Position numbers and translations under genes: made by a program. From Symbiodinium natans (lineage: Eukaryota; Sar; Dinophyceae; Suessiales; Symbiodiniaceae): DNA of 64,000 bases. Positions within the stretch are counted from its first letter, which is position 1, and every line of letters starts with the position of its first letter. The notes below the pieces were generated by a model. It was not told where the DNA came from and did no database searches. It worked only from the letters and a program-made list of their open reading frames with translations. Below are positions 10,263 through 20,200 of the stretch, piece after piece. The DNA lies in contig CAJNDS010002109.1 in assembly GCA_905221605.1 (NCBI GenBank), positions 354,501 through 418,500 of the forward strand, read 5' to 3'.

Positions 10263-11180
10263 GCCTGTAGTAGGGGAACCCATGAGTGTTTCGCACCCGC
10301 ACTGTGGAGAAGGTGCTGGGCACTTCTGGCACTGATGCAGGCTCCCCTTCGGCGCCCTCGTGAGCAGTGGAGACGGTTGGGAAGCTTCGGGGTTTAGGGT
10401 TTAGGGTTTAGGGTTTAGGGTTGTTTAGGCACATGATGTCCAGGGCTTCGAGTTTCTCGGGCCCAAACTAGGCCCTTCTTCCCCTTTTTCAGGGCTTAGG
10501 GCAGGTTCCCTTCGAAGGCCACAACTGGCACCCTTTGTGTTCCTGGGTCACTCTGGGGCTTAGGACTTGGGTTTAAAAAAGGCCTGGAGTTTAGGGCTTA
10601 GGTCAAGCCGGTCAGAGAGCCGATCTCCGCAAAGTAGATAACGCCCGACAGCCCCGATCCCAAAAAAGAGTAGTGTTTGCCCCCCCCCCCCCCCCCCCCC
10701 CCACACACACAAAACAAACGGTGCAGGACAGGTTGTGGTCTAAGAGGCTGATATCAACACAACTTTCCGCGCAAATGAGCAACTTCCCACCCATACCTGT
10801 CCATTGCTGTTTAGGGTTTATTGTTTAGGGTTTAGGGTAGAGTCAGTACAAGCCCAAGCCTAGAATCCCCCGAAAACCCGAAACCCTAAACCCCAAACAC
10901 CACACCCCCGTTAAGTTCACCCAAACCCCACACCCTAGATACGAAATACTAATAACATTATAACAATAGAATTCAGAAGGGAGTTTACGAACATAGGGGA
11001 CCCCCAAAATAGACCCCCAAATAGTAGAAATCCCTCATGAAAATGACCCAACAAGGTACCCTAAACCCTAAACCCTAAACCCTAAACCCTAAATTTAAGA
11101 GCCTCCGGCTCAAGCCGCCGACCCCGCAGGAGAACAAGTTTAAGGTTTGGGGTTTGGTGATTTTGTTTGCGGTTCCTGTT

Positions 11181-11284
11181 GGGGGGGGGGTGGGGGGGTG
11201 GGGGGGGGGTGGGGGGGGGTGGGGGGGGGTGTGGGGGGGTGTGGGCGGGGTGTGGGGGGGTGGGGTAGGGGGGGGTAGGGGTTT
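11181..11284. repeat. G-rich minisatellite, G-quadruplex prone (copy A)
   Basis: Runs of 7-10 G separated by single T, or TGTG, cover about 100 bp immediately outside the viral terminal repeat. The proline- or glycine-rich ORFs across it are artefacts. The homopolymer lengths differ from copy B (about 25643-25750), as expected for poorly resolved sequence. Confidence 0.85.
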
Positions 11285-11387
11285 TTTCCAAAAGAGCCCC
11301 TGTGCCCTGTGCGAAAACGCCTATGGTCCATCAGTTTACGCGGTGTGGGTGGCCTGTTCCTCCACAGCTACCCCCCCCTACCCCCCA

Positions 11388-12122
11388 AAAATAGTGTAAA
11401 GGGGGATTGACAGGTCAATGGGTTTAGGGTTGTCGTGTCTTGTTCATTCTTTGTTTTTTCTCATTGCATCCTAACTTTTCTCCATTCGTTGCACCTGTTC
11501 TGTTTTCGTTTCTATTGTCATTGACGTTCTCACCCGTTTTGTCGTATTCTTTCACGTTTTCTGTTTCATCTCATCTCATTCGTTTTCTCATTTTTCTTCA
11601 CTTCTTGCTCATCTCTTTCGTTTCTTGCATAACCCTAGTATTCCAATATTTTTGTTAAGTATTTGTTCCACCTCTCACGTTTCCATTTCTCCACCTAGTA
11701 CTTTATCATACATTTTGTTTCTTGTCTCCTCATTCGTTATTTTCCCCATTTTTTTAGGCTATTATTCACTCTACTTTGCTATCTCATTCATTGTAACATT
11801 ATGATCTCAAATACTGTTTAGACACTATTCAACTTTTGTTCATTACTAGGGTTATTTTCCAAGGTCAAGTCAAATTTTCCAAAATTTTCAACAAAATTGA
11901 CTTTGACACCTTAATCGTTTTATTTTCCACTCCCTACCAACATTTCTAACACAAAAATTCTTGAAGTAGATTTTTAAACATTCTTAAATCATCACAGCTC
12001 ATTCGTTATTTTCCACTTATTGTTTCGGTATTCTTCCGTGGTTCATAGATTATAACATAATATTCTAAATTATTGTTCAGACATTGTTCGGAGTTTGGGC
12101 AGTTCTGGGGTTTATGTTGTTG
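11388..12122. repeat. Left inverted terminal repeat of element (copy A)
   Basis: From AAATAGTGTAAAGGGGGATT inward for about 735 bp this is the reverse complement of 52649-53382, with the outer ~650 bp nearly identical and the inner ~80 bp diverged. The match may extend outward through C-rich sequence (TACCCCCC) with an indel, so the exact tip is uncertain and no target-site duplication could be read. Terminal inverted repeats of several hundred bp are typical of Polintons and polinton-like viruses. Confidence 0.9.
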
Positions 12123-12153
12123 CTCGCGTATGCTACACGAAAACTGCGTGTTC

Positions 12154-12189
12154 AACCATTATATTATATTTAATAATAATATTATGGTT
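12154..12189. terminator. AT-rich hairpin 3' of zinc-finger gene (copy A)
   Basis: A 36-bp near-palindrome beginning AACCATTATATTAT and ending ATAATATTATGGTT, 4 bp beyond the stop of the leftward zinc-finger gene. The reverse complement of the same hairpin lies at 52129-52164, just after a rightward gene. Its placement at both gene ends suggests a transcript 3' end signal; this is inference. Confidence 0.5.
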
Positions 12190-12192
12190 GCT

Positions 12193-12668
12193 TTAATTTG
12201 TTTCGGTTTCAGGTCCTGCCTGCTGTGTTAAATTTCGTTTATGTTTGTTGGTTTCTTCATGTATTACTACCCGATATTTTCCGATGTGACATTTACAAAT
12301 AGGGCATTCAATCATTTGTTGTTTATACTCTTTATTTTTCATTAGTATTTCCTCTTTGTTTTTATCATAATAACATTTATTATATTTTGCTATTGTTTCC
12401 TTATTATTTTCACGTATGCTTTCTTTTGGTCTAATACTTTATCTCTATTGTGTTCTTTGTATTCTTTCTTCCTATTTAAAACCGCTTCTCTATTATCTTG
12501 ATAATATTCTTTTGCTTTTTCCCTAAGTTCTTCTCGGTGGTTCTCTCTATATCTTGCTTTTTCTTCTAAACATTGGATACATAGTTTTCTGTCAGGTCTA
12601 TAGTTGTCTGGGGTTTTAGACTTTTTACATTTTGAGCATTGCTTACATTCTTGGTTCATATTTTCCAT
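12193..12668 (-). pseudogene. Zinc-finger protein gene, frameshifted (copy A)
   Basis: The gene reads leftward from ATG 12668. The first segment (92 codons, to 12390) begins with a CKQCSKCKK...CIQC cysteine cluster and continues as a basic, charged, helical region. In the next frame the coding pattern continues from about 12440 to a stop at 12193-12195 and ends with a CPICKCH...H...H zinc finger. The two frames meet at about 12425-12440, so one base is lost or gained there; copy B has the same lesion. A TTTAAAGAC box lies 12-29 bp upstream of the ATG. Protein of unknown function, possibly DNA-binding; the finger resembles those at 40085, 44293 and 50121. Confidence 0.6.
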
Positions 12669-12679
12669 ACCATATAATG

Positions 12680-12697
12680 GGGCGTAGTCTTTAAACC
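12680..12697 (-). promoter_or_regulatory. TTTAAAGAC-type promoter box (copy A)
   Basis: Read on the minus strand as TTTAAAGACTACGCCCC, followed by ATTATA and the ATG at 12668. It resembles the TACTTAAAGACAAAACGCC box found before four rightward genes of the element. Confidence 0.45.
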
Positions 12698-12720
12698 ATT
12701 TTTAGGGCTCAATAAGTGTT

Positions 12721-13105
12721 GCACTAGAGGGTTTCCCATAGGGGAAATATTTATTGCACTAGGGGGTTTCCCATAGGGGAAATATTTATTGCACTAGGGG
12801 GTTTCCCATAGGGGAAATATTTATTGCACTAGGGGGTTTCCCATAGGGGAAATATTTATTGCACTAGGGGGTTTCCCATAGGGGAAATATTTATTGCACT
12901 AGGGGGTTTCCCATAGGGGAAATATTTATTGCACTAGGGGGTTTCCCATAGGGGAAATATTTATTGCACTAGGGGGTTTCCCATAGGGGAAATATTTATT
13001 GCACCTAGGCGTTTCCTATAGGGGAAATATTTATTGCACCTAGGCGTTTCCTATAGGGGAAATATTTATTGCACCTAGGCGTTTCCCACAGGGGAAATTT
13101 TTATT
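12721..13105. repeat. 35-bp minisatellite, 11 units (copy A)
   Basis: Eleven head-to-tail 35-bp units. Each contains the small dyad TTTCCC-ATA-GGGGAAA. The last three units are variant (CCTAGGCG in place of CTAGGGGG). It lies between the divergently transcribed zinc-finger and polymerase genes. Copy B has six units, so the array is variable or mis-sized. A replication or promoter role is possible but unproven. There are no spacers, so it is not a CRISPR array. Confidence 0.95.
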
Positions 13106-13130
13106 GAACCTAGACACCCAACAAAATGAA

Positions 13131-13385
13131 AAAAACATCAATTTTGAAAATACTGATTATAGAGGACGGAATAAAAACACCTACCCGAGGGAAAATCACA
13201 ACCAAAAGCAACAAAAAAGCAAACCACCCGAAAAAACATAGGGAAAACGCTGGCAAAAACAACAGAAAAATTAAAAAACATCAATTTTGAAAATCGTATT
13301 TCTAAAGGAGGTACTTTTGAAACACCAACCCGAGGGTCGCGTTGCAACCATAAGCCCACCAACCCCAACCCACCAACACAAAACC
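13131..13385. repeat. Direct repeat pair upstream of polymerase gene (copy A)
   Basis: Two ~120-bp imperfect copies, each starting AACATCAATTTTGAAAAT and containing ACCCGAGGG and GCAACCA/CAACCAAA, begin at about 13131 and 13275. A leftward 84-codon ORF here is judged spurious. The repeats sit directly upstream of the polymerase promoter box. Confidence 0.6.
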
Positions 13386-13396
13386 TAGCCAAAATA

Positions 13397-13415
13397 TACT
13401 TAAAGAAAAACGGCC
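13397..13415 (+). promoter_or_regulatory. TACTTAAAGA promoter box of polymerase gene (copy A)
   Basis: TACTTAAAGAAAAACGGCC, 10 bp before the ATG at 13426. It matches boxes at 51492 and 52180 at most positions. The equivalent in copy B is 27700-27718. Confidence 0.6.
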
Positions 13416-13425
13416 TTAATAGTAT

Positions 13426-16400
13426 ATGGCTGAACCGGATTATGATTATATAATGGACTACCTAATAAGTAGTCGCATAGGCAACATAAAAACGCGTGGG
13501 AATAAAGAACTCAACAAGGTTATTATAGATGAAAAGGAATACTCTTATAACAAAGACAAACCACTTTCAAATATATTAAAAAAGAAATTAAGGACAATAT
13601 CCAAAACACAGGGTTTTAAAAGATATGTTATATTAAAGAAGGCAACAAAAGGCGTAGCAGTGAGAAAGGCTTTAGAAAAATACGCTATTAAACAAAAGCG
13701 AGGGTCACCGAAGAAACAAGTGCATTCAAAGGATACGCCAATTCATATTCAATATCCAACATAAAACTTAAAGGGTACAAAGGTTTATCATATTTAAAAT
13801 ATCAAGAAGGAAGACTTAAGGAGTTTTTAGGTAGAAATAACAACATGAAAATTAGAATTGACACCGAAATATCTTTTAACCATCCAGAACATGAAGAACC
13901 CCAAAAATACAAAATAGGAAGTAGAATATACACCATCAACAACCAAGATGAACTTAAAACATCAATAGATAATATGGCTTCAGACATAGAGATTAAGGTG
14001 GAGAACTCACAGTTAAGAAAGTCGGGTTACACAATAAATAAGATTGAAAGCATTAGAATTCATTACGACAAATACAACCCAACAAGGCCAGGTAAATATA
14101 TTGAATTACCTAAATGGGTTGCCACCAAAAAGGCCTGTATTAATATTAAAAATGATGATGATTATTGTTTCAAATATTGTGTACAATCTAGATTTTATGA
14201 GATAATGAAGAAAGACCACCCCGATAGAATGTATCATTACAACAAGCTAAACGAAAATGATAATTTAATAAACTGGGATGGTGTAGAATTTCCAGCATCA
14301 GAGGAAGACATTGACACCTTTGAAAAAGTAAATTCTAACACAATATCAGTTAATGTTTATGGCATTGACCCTAACGGAACAAATAGCATAGTAGTTCATA
14401 AAGTTACTAAAATTAAAAATCCTTCATGTCATGTTAATTTGTTGTTATTAGAAGAAGCAAATAATAGCCATTATGTTTTAATAAAAGATTATAGTCGTTT
14501 AATGGGGTCACAAACAAACAAACACAAGGAAAAACTATTTCATTGTAGATACTGTCAACATGGTTTTAACAAAGAAACACTACTAACAAATCATTTATTA
14601 AAAGGATGCATGGCACACGAAATACAACAAATAGTGTTGCCAAAAGAGGGCACAACAATGTATTTTCAGAAACATTACAAAAAGCTTAAATGTCCTTATG
14701 TTATTTATGGTGACTTTGAGTGTCTCACAGCACCATCATCAGAAGGAATAAAGGGTAGCTATCAGCATCATAAACCATGTGGTTTTATGCTTAATGTTGT
14801 TAACAGTATAACCAACGAAGCAACGCCTTATTTATATAGAGGTGAGGATTGTATGGATAAATTTTGTACAACTATTAATAAAATAAAAGAGGAGATTATG
14901 GAAACGATGAAGGAGAAGAAAGAAATTCAATGGACAACAAAACAAAAGGAAGAACATAAAAAAGAGAAACATTGTTTTATATGTGGTGGTAAATTTGACC
15001 ATCAAAACCCAGCAAAAACAAAAGTAGCCGACCACTGTCATTTTACAGGACAATATAGAGGAGCGGCACACAACAAGTGTAATTTAGATTATTGTTTCAA
15101 ATACTTTAGAATTCCAGTGTTTTTTCATAACCTAAAAAACTACGATGCTCACTTAATAATATCGCATATGGAGAAGTTAAATAAGAACAAGGACAAGATA
15201 AGCGTAATAGCCCAGAACAGTGAGAAGTTTGTAACGTTTACGGTTGATAACTTAGAGTTTAAAGATAGTTTTAGTTTCTTATCATCATCATTAGATAAAC
15301 TGGTTAAACTCACAAAATATGAAGAAAATTAGAAGAGAAAAGATTGGCAACATGGTTTCAAATTTAGTAAGAAAAACGTATATGTAGATGATGATAATGA
15401 TTTAGATTTATTAACAGATAAGGGCGTTTATCCATATGACTATTTTACTGACTTTAACAAGTTTAATGAAACATCCCTACCTAATATAGAAGACTTTTAC
15501 AGTAAACTAACAGAAGAAGGGATTAAACAGTCAGAATATGATAGAGCAAACAAGATATGGGAGCATTTTAAGATAAAAAACCTAGGACAGTATCATGACC
15601 TATATTTACAAACTGACGTTTTATTATTAACAGACGTTTTTGAAAACTTTAGAAAGACTTGTTTAGTAGATTATGGATTAGACCCAGCTCACTATATAAC
15701 ATTACCTAATTTTAGTTGGGATGCCATGTTACTTAAAACAGGAATATCACTAGAACTAATTTACGACGAAGACATTTACAAAATGGTTGAAAATGGTTTA
15801 CGTGGTGGCATGTGTCAGGTATCAATGAGAAAAGCAGAAGCAAATAATCCTTATATGGGAGAACAGTATGATGAACATAAAGAAACGTCATACATTAATT
15901 ATTTAGATGCTAATAATTTATATGGTCTGGCAATGTGTCAGAAATTACCATACAAAGATATTAAATTTGTTAATAACATCAATAACTTTACAGAAGAAGA
16001 GATATTGAATTATGACAACGGCGAGGAAGGTTACATATTAGACGTTGATTTAGAATATCCTAAAGAATTACATGATAAGCATATTGATTACCCACTAGCA
16101 CCGCAGATTATGAGTGTTACATCAGATATGTTAAGCGATACCCAGAAAGAGATATATAAGACATACCACGAGAACAAGGATGCAAAAGATGAACAAACAA
16201 AAAAGTTGATATTAAATGTTATGGACAAGACTAATTATATATTACATATTAATATTCTGAAGTTCTATTTGAAACAAGGGTTGAAGCTCAAAAAGGTCAA
16301 TAGGGTAATAGCATTTAAACAGAAGGAATGGTTAAAGCCGTGGATTGATTTTAACACGGAGAAGAGGAAACAAGCTACATCGGACTTTGAAAAGGACAAA

Positions 16401-17222
16401 TATAAATTAATGAATAACGCAGTATATGGTAAGACGATGGAAAATGTAAGGGAACACATTAATTTTGAATTAGTAGATACTCAAGAGAGATACGCCAAAT
16501 GTGTTAATAATCCTACATTCAAACACAGGCACATAATTAATGAAAATCTAGTAGGAGTGGAGAAGTTGAAAGAAAAGGTCAAATTAAATAAACCTATATA
16601 TGTGGGAATGAGTATATTAGACTTATCTAAATTACATATGTATTCATTTTATTATGACGTCCGAAAAGAAAAGTATGATGAAAATGTTAGGCTAGTTTAC
16701 ACAGACACTGACAGTTTTGTTATTCATACTAAAACTAAAGATGTATATGATGATTTTAATGACATCAAAGACCAAATGGATTTTAGTGGTTATGATAAGA
16801 AGCACAAATGCTATGACCCGACCAATAAGAAAGTATTAGGTAAGTTTAAGGACGAGTGCGATGGAAAAATAATAACACATTTCATAGGACTGAAACCAAA
16901 ATCATACGCGTTTAAGGTATTCAATGAAGTCAAGGAAGAAAAGAAATCAAAAGGAATAGTTAAACATAAAGTTAAGAAAGAATTGACATACAAACAATAT
17001 GAAGACACACTCATAGAAAACAGAAGTGACACAGTTAGTTTCAACACAATAAGAAGCAAGAACCACAGCATATATACAATAAATCAAGTGAAACAATGCT
17101 TATCGTCATATGACAACAAACGTTATTATATAAATAGTGTTGAGAGTGTTCCGTATGGGCATTACACCCCCGGGCCGAAAGTTTCGACCCACGGCACATG
17201 TTGGATGGCACGCAGACAGTGA
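13426..17222 (+). pseudogene. polB: Protein-primed family B DNA polymerase, broken (copy A)
   Basis: Replicative polymerase of Polinton/PLV type, split by three lesions. An N-terminal segment (13426-13764) overlaps the main frame, which is open from 13692, so a 1-bp shift lies between 13692 and 13764. The main frame runs to an in-frame TAG at 15330-15332 and resumes without shift to 17222. Visible motifs: exonuclease DFE (14712-14720), a Cys/His cluster with DHCHFTGQYRGAAHNKCN typical of Maverick PolBs (about 15030-15085), NLKNYD (about 15128), polymerase motif A YLDANNLYG (about 15900), motif B KLMNNAVYGK (about 16404) and motif C YTDTDS (about 16698). The native C-terminus YGHY falls at about 17153-17164; the last ~19 codons come from the inserted satellite. 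TAG is used as a real stop by the ATPase gene, so recoding is unlikely. Confidence 0.9.
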
Positions 17223-20200
17223 AGGCTCCCGCGGAGTAGCGGAGTGCCGAAAAGTAGCGTTTTCCCTACGCCTGCTAGCGGAGAAATTAATACCCCGTTT
17301 TGAAAATATAGTACTATAGTAGCTCCGGAGGAGGCCCCCAGCCCCATTGTGTCAGGAGTCTATGGGGAAGAGGGCGGGGTATGGGTGTAAGAACCCCAAG
17401 ATGTTGGTGGGTCGAACTATCGGCCCGGCGCAGCATGCGTTTTGGCGGCCAGAGTTTGCCTCAAAAAGATGCCACCTTTTTGAAGTTTGGGCAAGACCAG
17501 TGCTCCCCGAACGCATGCTGCGCCAGGCCGAAAGTTCGTCGCACTCACAACATAAGACAAGAAGACAGCAGAAAACCCCCTCTCCCCCTTAGACTCCTGC
17601 ACTCCAAGAGCGCCGGGTCCTCCTCCGGAACATTAAAAATAGTATAAGTTTATTCCAGGGGATTAATTCCTCCGCTGGCCAGGCTAGAACAAAACCATGA
17701 TGCAATACTCCGCTGTCCTCCGTCAACTTTGTCGAGTCTGTCAAGAGCGACGAAACTTTATTCCTGGTCATGCTCCTCACAAGGCCGTTTCCACTAAAAA
17801 ATCTAGCGTCCAGGACCTGGCCGGCGTCAGCATCGCGCAGAGCATGCGTTTTTGTGGCTAGAGTCTGCTTCAAAAAGTGCTTCCAGAAGGCAGCATGCGT
17901 TTTGGTCGCCAGAGTCTGCTTCAAAAGTGCTTACTGACAGCAGCATGCGTTTTGGTGGCCAGAGTCTGCTTGAAAAAGTGCTTATGGATGCGTTTTGGTG
18001 GCCAGAGTCTGCTTCAAAAAGTGCTTACGGAAGGCACCCCCGGGCCGAAAGTTTCGACCCACGGCACATGTTGGATGGCATGCAGACAGTGAAGGCTCCC
18101 GCGGAGTAGCGGAGTGCCGAAAAGTAGCGTTTTCCCTACGCCTGCTAGCGGAGAAATTAATACCCCGTTTTGAAAATATAGTACTATAGTAGCTCCGGAG
18201 GAGGCCCCCAGCCCCATTGTGTCAGGAGTCTATGGGGAAGAGGGCGGGGTATGGGTGTAAGAACCCCAAGATGTTGGTGGGTCGAACTATCGGCCCGGCG
18301 CAGCATGCGTTTTGGCGGCCAGAGTTTGCCTCAAAAAGATGCCACCTTTTTGAAGTTTGGGCAAGACCAGTGCTCCCCGAACGCATGCTGCGCCAGGCCG
18401 AAAGTTCGTCGCACTCACAACGTAAGACAAGAAGATAGCAGAAAACCCCCTCTCCCCCTTAGACTCCTGCACTCCAAGAGCGCCGGGTCCTCCTCCGGAA
18501 CATTAAAAATAGTATAAGTTTATTCCAGGGGATTAATTCCTCCGCTGGCCAGGCTAGAACAAAACCATGATGCAATACTCCGCTGTCCTCCGTCAACTTT
18601 GTCGAGTCTTGTCAAGAGCGACGAAACTTTATTCCTGGTCATGCTCCTCACAAGGCCGTTTCCACTAAAAAATCTAGCGTCCAGGACCTGGCCGGCGTCA
18701 GCATCGCGCAGAGCATGCGTTTTTGTGGCTAGAGTCTGCTTCAAAAAGTGCTTCCGGAAGGCAGCATGCGTTTTGGTCGCCAGAGTCTGCTTCACAAGTG
18801 CTTACGGACAGCAGCGTGCGTTTTGGTGGCCAGAGTCTGCTTGAAAAAGTGCTTACGGAAGGCAGCATGCGTTTTGGTGGCCAGTGTCTGCTTCAAAAAG
18901 TGCTTACGGAAGGCACCCCCGGGCCGAAAGTTTCGACCCACGGCACATGTTGGATGGCATGCAGACAGTGAAGGCTCCCGCGGAGTAGCGGAGTGCCGAA
19001 AGGTAAGTAGCGTTTTCCCTACGCCTGCTAGCGGAGAAATTAATACCCCGTTTTGAAAATATAGTACTATATAGTAGGTCCGGAGGAGGCCCCCAGCCCC
19101 ATTGTGTCAGGAGTCTATGGGGAAGAGGGCGGGGTATGGGTGTAAGAACCCCAAGATGTTGGTGGGTCGAACTATCGGCCCGGCGCAGCATGGGTTTTGG
19201 TGGCCAGAGTTTGCTTCAAAAAGATGCCACCTTTTTGAAGTTTGGGCAAGACCAGTGCTCCCCGAACGCATGCTGCGCCAGGCCGAAAGTTCGTCGCACT
19301 CACAACATAAGACAAGAAGACAGCAGAAAACCCCCTCTCCCCCTTAGACTCCTGCACTCCAAGAGCGCCGTAAGTTTCTTCCAGGGGATTAATTCCTCCG
19401 CTGGCCAGGCTAGAACAAAACCATGATGCAATACTCCGCTGTCCTCCGTCAACTTCGTCGAGTCTTGTCAAGAGCGACGAAACTTTATTCCTGGTCATGC
19501 TCCTCACAAGGCCGTTTCCACTAAAAAATCTAGCGTCCAGGACCTGGCCGGCGTCGGCATCGCGCAGAGCATGCGTTTTTGTGGCTAGAGTCTGCTTCAA
19601 AAAGTGCTTCCAGAAGGCAGCATGCGTTTTGGTCGCCAGAGTCTGCTTCAAAAGTGCTTACTGACAGCAGCATGCGTTTTGGTGGCCAGAGTCTGCTTGA
19701 AAAAGTGCTTATGGATGCGTTTTGGTGGCCAGAGTCTGCTTCAAAAAGTGCTTACGGAAGGCACCCCCGGGCCGAAAGTTTCGACCCACGGCACATGTTG
19801 GATGGCATGCAGACAGTGAAGGCTCCCGCGGAGTAGCGGAGTGCCGAAAAGTAGCGTTTTCCCTACGCCTGCTAGCGGAGATATTAATACCCCGTTTTAA
19901 AAATATAGTACTATAGTAGCTCCGGAGGAGGCCCCCAGCCCCATTGTGTCAGGAGTCTATGGGGAAGAGGGCGGGGTATGGGTGTAAGAACCCCAAGATG
20001 TTGGTGGGTCGAACTATCGGCCCGGCGCAGCATGGGTTTTGGTGGCCAGAGTTTGCTTCAAAAAGATGCCACCTTTTTGAAGTTTGGGCAAGACCAGTGC
20101 TCCCCGAACGCATGCTGCGCCAGGCCGAAAGTTCGTCGCACTCACAACGTAAGACAAGAAGATAGCAGAAAACCCCCTCTCCCCCTTAGACTCCTGCACT

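Larger units (their letters stand above)
8952..11387. repeat. Host spacer left of viral element (copy A)
   Basis: This contains TTTAGGG arrays (8964-9055, 10393-10422), an AT microsatellite (9453-9510), and an AT-rich unique stretch (9510-9960) with open frames on both strands but no recognisable protein. It also holds a perfect palindrome (10172-10262), C- and G-homopolymers (about 10070, 10160, 10681) and a G-rich minisatellite up to the element boundary. No gene is supported. Confidence 0.65.

Noticed and set aside
11082..11399. Pro- and Gly-rich ORFs over the G-rich minisatellite
   Set aside because: They are frames through homopolymer runs whose length is not even stable between copies A and B.
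11440..11658. 72-codon ORF in each terminal repeat (also 25918 and 53112 minus)
   Set aside because: Low-complexity Phe/Ser/Leu composition, no start context like other genes, and its conservation follows from the repeat itself.
12721..13105. Regular 35-bp repeats resembling a CRISPR array
   Set aside because: Units are directly tandem with no spacers, in a eukaryote-type element; it is a minisatellite.
13138..13392. Leftward 84-codon ORF upstream of PolB
   Set aside because: It lies across a direct-repeat pair and the promoter box, with no motif; its openness is explained by composition.
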